A DNA stretch of 33,420 nucleotides. It comes from Phenylobacterium sp. (GTDB lineage: Bacteria > Pseudomonadota > Alphaproteobacteria > Caulobacterales > Caulobacteraceae). A model generated the notes under the pieces. That model saw only the letters and a program-made list of their open reading frames with translations. It was not told where the DNA came from and did no database searches. Location: the NCBI RefSeq assembly GCF_016793225.1, contig NZ_JAEUMN010000119.1:1-33420 (forward strand), in the 5' to 3' direction. Made by a program: the position numbers and the translations under genes. Shown here in pieces: positions 15,409 through 22,202 of this stretch (within the stretch, counting starts at the first letter, position 1; every line of letters begins with the position of its first letter).

Positions 15409-17460
15409 TCAGAAATCGACCGTCAGGCCGCCGAAGACGGCGCGGCCGTCCCCGGGCCAGTAGGCCGCGCTCGCAGGACCGGCCAGGATCTGAGCCTGGA
15501 CGTTGGAGACGTAGTCCTTGTCGCCCAGGTTCCGGACATCCAGGAACACCGACACCCGCTTGCTCACGTTCCAGCCGGCCCCGAGGTTCACGATGGTGTA
15601 GGCGGGGGCTCTGGTCGTGTTGCGGTAGTCCACCCAGACCGAGGACGACGCCTCGATCGAGGGGGCCACGAACCACCCGGCCGGATGCTGGTAGCGCAGC
15701 TCGGCGCGGTAGAAGCGCTTCGGGGCGATCGGCAGCCGGTTGTCGCCGTACTGGCCGTCGTCGCGGAACCGGAAGTCGGACAGCGTCGCGGTCTGCCGCA
15801 GCCGCCAGCCCTCGGCGAAGGTCCAGTCGACCGTGGCCTCGAGGCCCTGGTGCACCGTGTCGTCGGCGTTGAACGTGGAGGCGGGGACGCCCGGAGCAAC
15901 GGTGAACTGCAGGAGTTCGCGGTCGAGCTGGGCGCGGTACAGCGTGATGTCCCAGAGGAACGGTCCGCGGCGGCCGCGGGTCCCGACCTCCGCCGTCCAG
16001 GCCTCCTGCGCCCGCACAGGCGCGAAACCCTGCCCCGTGGGCGACAGCGAGCCGTGGTTCGGCGGCTCCACCGAACGCGTCACGTTGGCGAACACCTGGG
16101 CGCCGCCCTCGTCCTCCCAGAGCAGGCCGATCCGGGGCGCGAACCAGTCGTAGCGCTTCGAGGCGCGGAGGTTGAAGGTCGAGGCGACGCCCGGGATCGC
16201 GGTCTGGCGGTAGTCGCGCTCGGCCATCCCCCAGGTTCCGCCCGCCACGACCGCCAGGCGCGGAACCACGAAGATCCGGCCCTCGGCGAAGACGTCGGCC
16301 GCCTCGGCGTTCTGCCGCGTGCGCGAGGTGGGCGCCCCGCGGGCCCCGCGCAGGTTGACGAAGAAGTTCGAGTCCAGGTCTCCCGACCGCAGCCACGCGC
16401 CGAGATAGGCGTCGGCCCGGCGTTCGCCGAGGGCGCCCTCCCAGTCGAGCCGGGCGAAGGCGCCGTAGTTGCGGCTCTCCTGGTCGATGACCTGGAAGAT
16501 CGGGTGGTCGAGGTCCTTCCAGACCCCGTAGACGGCGCCTTCGAACACCGTCGAACCGTTCAGCCGCCAGGTCGTCCGCAGCGAGGCGCGCACGCCCCGT
16601 TGATGGCGCCCCTGATCGTTGAGGTAGTTGCCGGGCGCGGGCTGGCGCGGGTTCGCCTCGACCTGGGCGCGCGTCAGGGCGCCGGGGATCTCCTGGTTGA
16701 TGTTCGACCCGTTCAGGATCAGCCGGACTTCCCGGTCCTCGCCGAACGTGCGGCCCAGGTTGAGCGAGCCGAACTGGATGTTCTGCTGGCTCTGCGGCCG
16801 ATAGCCCTGTCCGCGCTGGTTGCTGATCGCCATGAACACGTCCCAGTCGCCCACCTGGCGGGCCAGGGCGGCGTGTTCGCGATGCAGGCCGAAGCTGCCC
16901 CCGTCGACGCGGAGCCGTGTCTCGAAGCCGGCGTCGCGGCCTGTGGGCGTCACCATGTTGATCGCGCCGCCCAGCAGGGCTCCGCCGAAGCGCAGCGCAT
17001 TGCCACCGCGGTAGACTTCCGTGAAGCGGGTGATGAGCGGGTCTGCGATCTGGCTGTCGCCGAAGCCGTCCGCCTCGTTCAGGGGAACGCCGTCCTGGGC
17101 GATGAGGAGGCCGCGGTTGTGGTTGGCGTTGCCGAGCCCGGACCCGCGGATCGAGATCCGGATGTCGCCGCCCCACTTTCGTTGCGCGTAGACGCCGGGC
17201 GCGTCGCGCAGGATGTCGTCCAGGCCCAGGGCGAAACGGCTGGCGTAGGATTCCTGGGAGATCACCGAGACGGCGCCCGGCGTTTCGGACAGGCGGGCGC
17301 GGGCGTCGGCGACGACGGGCGGGTCTTCGGGATTTCGGGCCCCGGTGACGATGAGGGTGTCGACGGTGGTGGCGGCGTCGTCTTCGGCCCGCGCGGGGGC
17401 GGGGACGAGCACAGGTGCGGCGCAGGCTGCGACCAGCATGGCGCGAAGGAGGTTTGCCAA
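15409..17460 (-). CDS. TonB-dependent outer-membrane receptor, probably for copper
   Basis: A 683-residue outer-membrane beta-barrel receptor. A signal peptide (to PAPARA) is followed by a TonB box-like VDTLIVTGA, then the plug (about residues 55-180: GAVSVISQESYASR, RISIRGSGLGNANHNRGLLIAQDGVPLNEADG, EVYRGGNALRFGGALLGGAINMVTP) and a 22-strand-type barrel ending in the aromatic VDF. The start is TTG at 17460: it has GGAG 7 bases upstream and gives a signal peptide with a positive n-region, whereas the ATG at 17439 lacks both. The neighbours are a DUF2946-like gene, ycnI-like and PCuAC, so copper or a copper chelate is the inferred cargo; siderophore transport cannot be excluded by sequence. 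Confidence 0.92.
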   Translation of the reverse strand: MANLLRAMLVAACAAPVLVPAPARAEDDAATTVDTLIVTGARNPEDPPVVADARARLSETPGAVSVISQESYASRFALGLDDILRDAPGVYAQRKWGGDIRISIRGSGLGNANHNRGLLIAQDGVPLNEADGFGDSQIADPLITRFTEVYRGGNALRFGGALLGGAINMVTPTGRDAGFETRLRVDGGSFGLHREHAALARQVGDWDVFMAISNQRGQGYRPQSQQNIQFGSLNLGRTFGEDREVRLILNGSNINQEIPGALTRAQVEANPRQPAPGNYLNDQGRHQRGVRASLRTTWRLNGSTVFEGAVYGVWKDLDHPIFQVIDQESRNYGAFARLDWEGALGERRADAYLGAWLRSGDLDSNFFVNLRGARGAPTSRTRQNAEAADVFAEGRIFVVPRLAVVAGGTWGMAERDYRQTAIPGVASTFNLRASKRYDWFAPRIGLLWEDEGGAQVFANVTRSVEPPNHGSLSPTGQGFAPVRAQEAWTAEVGTRGRRGPFLWDITLYRAQLDRELLQFTVAPGVPASTFNADDTVHQGLEATVDWTFAEGWRLRQTATLSDFRFRDDGQYGDNRLPIAPKRFYRAELRYQHPAGWFVAPSIEASSSVWVDYRNTTRAPAYTIVNLGAGWNVSKRVSVFLDVRNLGDKDYVSNVQAQILAGPASAAYWPGDGRAVFGGLTVDF

Positions 17461-17489
17461 GGAAAGGCTCCAGAACAGCGAGATGACGG

Positions 17490-17511
17490 GCGCGCGAGCG
17501 GACTCGCGCGC
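17490..17511 (-). other. Intra-operon hairpin between DUF2946-like and TonB receptor genes
   Basis: A perfect 9-bp stem, GCGCGCGAG (17490-17498) with CTCGCGCGC (17503-17511) and a CGGA loop, lies between the stop of the DUF2946-like gene (17520) and the receptor start (17460). No T run follows on the minus strand. It may attenuate or protect the receptor message. Confidence 0.6.
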
Positions 17512-17519
17512 GGCGGCGA

Positions 17520-17891
17520 TCAGGCTTCGGAGCTGGGCGGACCTCGGGAGGGCGGCGGGGGCGCGGCGAGGCCGCGTCCGGGCCGCACGGCATAGACGAC
17601 CGGCGTGGGCGTCGCGGCAGGCGCGGTGTAGACGACCGGCTGCACGAGGGCGGACGGCGAGGCCGGCAGGGCGGGCGCTGCGCAGGCGGTGAGGCAGTGG
17701 TCGCAGCCGTGGGGCCGCTCCATCGGGGCGCCGGCGTCGTTCGCCGGCGCGGGGGCCAACCCCATGTCGGTGCAGATCGTCACCCCGGGGCCGCTCATCG
17801 CGCCGGCGGTCGCGAAGGTCGGGAACATCGCCTGCACGAGCAGGGCGAACACGGCGAACAGGGCGATGATCGCCCGGCGCTCGGCGCGCAT
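17520..17891 (-). CDS. DUF2946-like small exported protein
   Basis: A 123-residue protein with one N-terminal hydrophobic segment after a basic n-region (MRAERRAIIALFAVFALLVQAMFPTFATA), then VTICTDMG, a Cys/His cluster GCDHCLTAC and a C-terminal RGPPSS. This order (hydrophobic start, xICT, HCxxC-like centre, RGPP ending) matches DUF2946, a small family often next to TonB receptors and copper genes. The Cys/His cluster could bind a metal. The start at 17891 fits the signal segment; an upstream ATG at 17969 would add 26 residues and leave only 29 bp before the divergent antiporter gene. It is the first gene of the copper operon. Confidence 0.75.
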   Translation of the reverse strand: MRAERRAIIALFAVFALLVQAMFPTFATAGAMSGPGVTICTDMGLAPAPANDAGAPMERPHGCDHCLTACAAPALPASPSALVQPVVYTAPAATPTPVVYAVRPGRGLAAPPPPSRGPPSSEA

Positions 17892-17998
17892 GTTCGACTG
17901 TGCGGCGGTTCCCACGATGTCGGCTTCTAGACCCAGCGCGGGATTCCGCAAGTGGGCGACGTAGGCCATAGTGGCGCGACTGGCGGTTTGGAGAACGG

Positions 17999-19795
17999 AT
18001 GGCAGGCGAGGTTCAGCCCGGCGCGTACAAGGACGTGGTTCTGTTCCTGGCCACCGCCGGGGTGGTGGTCCCGCTCTTCCGGCAATGGCGCATCAGCCCC
18101 ATCCTGGGTTTCCTGGGCGCCGGGGTCGTGCTCGGGCCCTACGGCCTGGGCGCCCTGGCCCACGAGGTGTCGTGGCTCGACGCCTTCACCATCGAGAACC
18201 CCGACGAGCTCGCGCAGCTCGCCGAGTTCGGGGTGGTGTTCCTGCTGTTCACGATCGGCCTGGAGCTCTCGTGGGAGCGCCTGCGCTCCATGCGCCGCTA
18301 CGTCTTCGGCCTCGGCGCCCTGCAGGTGGGCGTGTGCCTGAGCATCACCGCCGTCGCGGCCTGGGTCTTCGGGCAGCCCCCGGCCGCCGCCATCGCGGTG
18401 GGCGCGGCCCTCGCGCTCTCGTCCACGGCCATCGTCATGCCGATCCTGGCCGAGCAGAAGCGCCAGCACTCCATGGCCGGCCGCGCGACGTTCTCGGTGC
18501 TGCTGTTCCAGGATCTGGCGGTCGCCCCGATCCTGGTCACCCTGACCCTCCTGGGCCGGCGGGGGGTCGAGGACTTCTCCTCGCCCAGCCTGCTGCTCTC
18601 GCTGGTCCCCGCGATCCTGGGCGTGGCCTTCCTGTTCGCCTTCGGACGCTGGCTACTGCGTCCGATGCTCCGATCGGTGGCCCGCGCGAAGAGCGAGGAG
18701 CTCTTCGTCGCCGCCTGCCTGCTGGTGGTGGTGGGAGCGGGGCTGGTCAGCGCGCTCACCGGGCTGTCGATGGCGCTGGGCGCGTTCATCGCCGGCCTGC
18801 TGCTGGCCGAGACCGAGTTCCGGCACGAGGTCGAGGTGCGGATCGAGCCCTTCAAGGGCCTGCTGCTGGGTCTCTTCTTCATTTCGGTCGGCATCGGCCT
18901 GAACATCCCGCTGCTGCTCGAGCGGCCCCTCGTGATCCTCGGGTCGGCCGTCGGACTGGTGGCGTTCAACACCGCGGTCGTCTTCGGCCTGGCGAAGGCC
19001 TTCGGCCTGAAGACGCGCAGCGCCATCGAGTCGGCGCTGCTGCTCGCGGGGGCCGGCGAGTTCGCCTTCGTCATCCTGGGCCAGGCGATGGACCAGGGGC
19101 TGGTCGCGCGCCAGGTGGGCCAGACCGTGCTGGTGGCCGCGACGCTCTCCATGTTCTCGATCCCGTTCCTGGCGCAGCTCGGCCTGCGGCTGGGGGGCCG
19201 CCGCGTGCGTCCCGCCGAGGAGCCGCCCGAACAGCCCGAGCCGCGCGAGTCGATCGCCGGCGCGCCGCCCAAGGTGCTGGTGGTCGGCTACGGGCGCGTG
19301 GGGCGGCTGGTGGGCGAGATGCTGAAGCGCCACGACATCGGATGGGTCGGCGCCGACCTGGACGCGCGGCTGGTCGAGCAGGGCCGCAGGGCCGGAGAGA
19401 CCATCTACTTCGGCGACGCGGCCCGGGCCGAGTTCCTGCTCCGATGCGGCCTCGCCGACGCTCCGGCGCTGGTGGTCACCATGGACGACCCCGAGGGGGT
19501 CGAGGCGATCGTCGCCGTCGCCCGCGAGGTTCGGCCCGACCTCACCATCGTGGCGCGCGCCCGCGACGCGCGGCACGCGCAGCGGCTCTACGACCTGGGC
19601 GCCACCGATGCGGTGCCCGAGACTGTGGAGGCCTCGCTGCAACTGTCCGAGGCCGTGCTGGTGGAGATCGGCGTCCCGATGGGGCTGGTGATCGCCTCCA
19701 TCCACGAGCGCCGCGACGAGTTTCGTCGCACCCTCAACCGGCCAGAGTCGCTGGGCGGCCGGACCCGCCGCTTCCAGCGCGAGCGGGAAGGCTGA
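17999..19795 (+). CDS. Kef-type K+/H+ antiporter (CPA2) with RCK domain
   Basis: A 598-residue inner-membrane monovalent cation:proton antiporter. About 12 hydrophobic segments span residues 10-395, including the family-typical LGFLGAGVVLGPYGLG, FTIGLELSWERLRSMRRYVFGLG and FFISVGIGLNIPLL. A linker then leads to a cytoplasmic RCK/TrkA-N Rossmann domain whose nucleotide loop is VVGYGRVGR (from about residue 428) with the acidic ribose-binding D in VGADLD. Organisation and length match KefB/KefC, which release potassium during electrophile or alkaline stress. No KefF/KefG partner is adjacent. The ATG at 17999 has TTGGAG a few bases upstream. It is divergent from the copper operon. Confidence 0.92.
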   Translation: MAGEVQPGAYKDVVLFLATAGVVVPLFRQWRISPILGFLGAGVVLGPYGLGALAHEVSWLDAFTIENPDELAQLAEFGVVFLLFTIGLELSWERLRSMRRYVFGLGALQVGVCLSITAVAAWVFGQPPAAAIAVGAALALSSTAIVMPILAEQKRQHSMAGRATFSVLLFQDLAVAPILVTLTLLGRRGVEDFSSPSLLLSLVPAILGVAFLFAFGRWLLRPMLRSVARAKSEELFVAACLLVVVGAGLVSALTGLSMALGAFIAGLLLAETEFRHEVEVRIEPFKGLLLGLFFISVGIGLNIPLLLERPLVILGSAVGLVAFNTAVVFGLAKAFGLKTRSAIESALLLAGAGEFAFVILGQAMDQGLVARQVGQTVLVAATLSMFSIPFLAQLGLRLGGRRVRPAEEPPEQPEPRESIAGAPPKVLVVGYGRVGRLVGEMLKRHDIGWVGADLDARLVEQGRRAGETIYFGDAARAEFLLRCGLADAPALVVTMDDPEGVEAIVAVAREVRPDLTIVARARDARHAQRLYDLGATDAVPETVEASLQLSEAVLVEIGVPMGLVIASIHERRDEFRRTLNRPESLGGRTRRFQREREG

Positions 19796-19800
19796 GCCCG

Positions 19801-19875
19801 ATGGCGGAGAGGCGCCGGAACCATGGCGCCCGGAAAAAAGCGGGGCGGGACGAGAACGCGCGGAACCAAGCGTAG
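19801..19875 (+). CDS. Possible 24-residue basic small protein
   Basis: A short frame starting 5 bases after the antiporter stop reads MAERRRNHGARKKAGRD and ends at 19875. Eight of its 24 residues are Arg or Lys. There is no clear ribosome-binding site of its own, but the close spacing would allow translational coupling to the antiporter. Nothing recognisable; it may be chance. Confidence 0.25.
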   Translation: MAERRRNHGARKKAGRDENARNQA

Positions 19876-20329
19876 CCTTGCGAGTTTGGGCCGTCAGACG
19901 CGGTGCGAAGCCGCGGTGGGGGCTTGGCCTGATGAAACGGGACGGATGGAGCGGCGACAGGGCGGACAACGCCTTCGCACGGCTGCGTCGTCTCGGCGTC
20001 TTGCCAAGGAAAACAACGGCCTCCCATCAGCAACCGGACGACCTCCGGGGCGGCAGGGGCGAGATCCTCGGAGGTGCTCGAAAGGGCTCCGTCGCGAGCG
20101 GGGACACAGCCTGGGGCCGTTTCCACATCGTTGTGTTTGCGATTCTACGAGAATACCGGCATCTGCATGGGCGTCAGAACAACGACGTCCTGGTAGAGCT
20201 TGGGAAAGGCTGGCGAAATTGCGGTCCCAGTGTGACCCTGGCGACACTTTCGCAACCGTCCGGCCTTGATATAAGAGCGGCCTGGGTCAAACGGCCGCAC
20301 CACCTGAGGGCAACGAGAGGGCTCTGATT
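19876..20329. other. Gene-poor intergenic stretch upstream of the OmpA-family gene
   Basis: No convincing gene is seen here on either strand: the open frames present have unnatural composition (Arg/Gly/Pro/Ser-rich, many Cys and Trp). The stretch has a 7-bp inverted repeat ACCTCCG (20041-20047)/CGGAGGT (20069-20075), one GANTC site (GATTC, 20141-20145), and a visible drop in GC content after about 20110 that suits a promoter region. A GATATAAG at about 20267-20274 is the best -10 candidate for the porin, giving a 5' untranslated region of roughly 50 bases; a -35 is not clear. Confidence 0.5.
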
Positions 20330-21532
20330 ATGAAGTTGAAACTCCTGGCTGGGGCCGCAATGGCTGCGGTGTTCGCCGCATCCGGAGCTGCGGCTCAAGA
20401 AGGCTGGTACGGCGCTGTGGACCTCGGGTACCACTGGCCGGAAGAGTTCGAGATGTCGTCCTCGAACAACGCGCCTAACGGTTCGCCCTACAACTGGGAC
20501 TTCAGCCAGGAAGAGGACTGGGCCGGCTTCGCTCGCCTCGGCTACCAGCTGACCGACAACTGGCGCGTCGAACTGGAAGTCGGCTATCGCGGCGGTGACA
20601 TCGAGAGCGTCCGCGGCGGCCAGAACCAGGCCATCGTCGGGCTCTGCACCCCGGGCGTGACGCGCACGGCTGCGGCTCCCGTCTGCGGCTCGCCGGACGG
20701 CGACGTCGATGCCTGGACGGTGATGGGCAACATCATCTACGACATCGCGCCGAACAGCGTCATCAACCCGTTCATCGGCGCCGGCATCGGCGTGAACCAC
20801 GTGACGATGGACGTGACGGGCCAGTTCTCCAACGTTCCGGTCGGAACCGCGGCGGCCAACGCGATCCAGAACCTGACCGTCGACGACGACGACACCGCCT
20901 TCGCCTACCAGTTCATCGCCGGTCTCGCCTGGCGCGCGACCGACCAGCTGCGGGTCGACCTGACCTACCGTTACCTGGCCGGCTCGGACGTCGACTTCAC
21001 CTCGGTCGGCAGCGTCGGCACGGGCCTGCAGCCGGGCGTCTTCTCGGGCGAGTACAAGGACCAGGCCGTGACGCTGGGCCTGCGCTACGTCTTCGCGACG
21101 CCTGAGCCGCCGCCCCCGCCGCCTCCGCCGCCTCCGCCCCCGCCGCCTCCGCCGCCGCCTCCCCCGCCGCCGCCGCCTCCGCCGGCCGCGGCCTACGAGG
21201 CCCGGCAGTTCATCGTCTACTTCCCGTTCGATCAGTACGTGATCACGCCGGAAGCCCAGGCGGTGATCACCGACGCCGCCAACTACGCCAAGGGCGGCAA
21301 CGCCACGCGCGTCGTGGTCGTGGGCCACGCCGACACCTCGGGCTCGGCGGCCTACAACGTCCGTCTCTCCGAGCGCCGTGCGAAGGCCGTGGCCGACGCC
21401 CTGGTCGGCTCGGGCGTGAACCAGACCTCGCTGTCGGTCGACTGGAAGGGCGAGACCATGCCCGCGGTCGCCACCGGCGACGGCGTCAAGGAGCCGCTGA
21501 ACCGCCGCTCCACGATCGACATCAACTTCTAA
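20330..21532 (+). CDS. OmpA-family outer-membrane protein with polyproline linker
   Basis: A 400-residue protein with three parts. A signal peptide (MKLKLLAGAAMAAVFAASGAAA) precedes an eight-stranded OmpA-like beta-barrel (about residues 23-255: EGWYGAVDLGYHWPEE, WRVELEVGYRGGD, NPFIGAGIGVNHV, LRVDLTYRYLAGSDVDF, ALGLRYVF-type ending). Next is an uninterrupted run of 26 prolines (residues 260-285), then a C-terminal OmpA/MotB peptidoglycan-binding domain (FPFDQYVITPEAQ, VVVVGHADTSGSAAYNVRLSERRAKAV). The Asp and Arg that grip diaminopimelate are present. It anchors the outer membrane to the cell wall. GAGAGGG lies 8 bases before the ATG, and a strong terminator follows. It is probably highly expressed. 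Confidence 0.94.
   Translation: MKLKLLAGAAMAAVFAASGAAAQEGWYGAVDLGYHWPEEFEMSSSNNAPNGSPYNWDFSQEEDWAGFARLGYQLTDNWRVELEVGYRGGDIESVRGGQNQAIVGLCTPGVTRTAAAPVCGSPDGDVDAWTVMGNIIYDIAPNSVINPFIGAGIGVNHVTMDVTGQFSNVPVGTAAANAIQNLTVDDDDTAFAYQFIAGLAWRATDQLRVDLTYRYLAGSDVDFTSVGSVGTGLQPGVFSGEYKDQAVTLGLRYVFATPEPPPPPPPPPPPPPPPPPPPPPPPPPPAAAYEARQFIVYFPFDQYVITPEAQAVITDAANYAKGGNATRVVVVGHADTSGSAAYNVRLSERRAKAVADALVGSGVNQTSLSVDWKGETMPAVATGDGVKEPLNRRSTIDINF
21107..21184 (+). repeat. 26-codon polyproline tract
   Basis: Seventy-eight bases contain only proline codons, mostly CCG with interspersed CCT and CCC, so the run is a low-complexity CCN repeat. It joins the barrel and peptidoglycan domains. Proline runs stall ribosomes and need EF-P; mixed codons suggest the amino-acid run, rather than the DNA repeat, is maintained. 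Confidence 0.95.
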
Positions 21533-21556
21533 GGTCGGTCGAAGACTGGAAGATCG

Positions 21557-21589
21557 GGGCCCGGCGGCGACGCCGGGCCCTTTTCTTTT
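21557..21589 (+). terminator. Intrinsic terminator of the OmpA-family gene
   Basis: A perfect 10-bp stem, GGGCCCGGCG (21557-21566) with CGCCGGGCCC (21571-21580), has a GCGA tetraloop and is followed by TTTTCTTTT. It lies 24 bases after the stop codon and before the convergent Lrp-type gene. Confidence 0.95.
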
Positions 21590-21628
21590 GCGCCTGCTTT
21601 CTTTTCGCCTGCCGCCGTGGGGAGCGAC

Positions 21629-22099
21629 TCAGAGCGGCAGCACCGTCGTGGACTTGACCTCCTCCAGCACCGCGTAGGTGCGGGTCTCGCGGACGCCGGG
21701 AATCCTCACCAGGACCTCCTCGAGGAACTTCCGCCAGGCGGTCAGGTCGCGGACCCGGCTCTTGATCAGGTAGTCGAACCCCCCGGCCACCATGTGGCAC
21801 TCCAGCACGTCCGGGGCCCGCCGTGCGGCGGCGGCGAAGGTTTCGAAGACCTCGGGGGTGGTGCGGTCGAGGACCACTTCCACGAAGATCAGGACGCCCC
21901 GCTCCACCATCTGCGGATCCACCAGGGCCGCGAACCCGGTGATGTAGCCGCTCTCGCGCAGGCGCCGGACACGGTCGGAACAGGCGCTGGGCGAGAGGTT
22001 GCAGCGTTCCGCCAGCTCGGCGTTGGAGATGCGGCCATCCGCCTGCAGCACCCGCAGCAGCCGCCGATCCGTATCGTCCAGCCGAAGATTGTTCGCCAT
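21629..22099 (-). CDS. putR: Lrp/AsnC-family regulator, probable PutR
   Basis: A 156-residue feast/famine regulator. An N-terminal helix-turn-helix (LDDTDRRLLRVLQADGRISNAELAERCNLSPSACSDRVRRLRESGYI) is followed by the ligand-binding RAM domain (about residues 65-150, with the VAGGFDYLIKSRVRD loop that forms the effector pocket). It is divergent from putA with about 100 bp between them, the arrangement of PutR, the proline-responsive activator of putA in alphaproteobacteria; the specific name rests on that context. The ATG at 22099 has GGGAG 6 bases upstream and starts at the usual point before the HTH. The adjacent PutA has no DNA-binding domain, so an external regulator is expected. Confidence 0.88.
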   Translation of the reverse strand: MANNLRLDDTDRRLLRVLQADGRISNAELAERCNLSPSACSDRVRRLRESGYITGFAALVDPQMVERGVLIFVEVVLDRTTPEVFETFAAAARRAPDVLECHMVAGGFDYLIKSRVRDLTAWRKFLEEVLVRIPGVRETRTYAVLEEVKSTTVLPL

Positions 22100-22202
22100 A
22101 TCCGACTCCCGGCCCAGAGAATCCGGTCCTGCGCACCAACTACCGTAGCACATCCGGCACAAGCTTCCTTACTCCGAAGCGTGTCAGCCGCTGGAGGCCC
22201 GC
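22100..22202. promoter_or_regulatory. Shared putR-putA control region
   Basis: This 103-bp divergent gap must hold both promoters and any PutR sites. It is less GC-rich than the flanking genes (for example CACAAGCTTCCTTACTCC at about 22159-22176), but I could not assign a -35/-10 pair or a clear dyad with confidence. Confidence 0.45.

Noticed and set aside
14072-17593. A continuous 1173-codon minus-strand frame across four copper-operon genes
   Set aside because: Only its last 184 codons are the YcnI-like gene; the rest runs out of frame through the DJ-1 and TonB receptor genes, which have clear family motifs. Long empty frames are common in DNA this GC-rich.
19823-20327. Three overlapping frames of about 130-150 codons before the porin gene
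   Set aside because: Composition is unlike the real genes here, none has a good ribosome-binding site or domain, and the stretch has promoter-like features.
21107-21184. CCN repeat as a CRISPR or minisatellite array
   Set aside because: There are no spacers or fixed repeat unit; it is a proline-codon run inside an OmpA-family gene.
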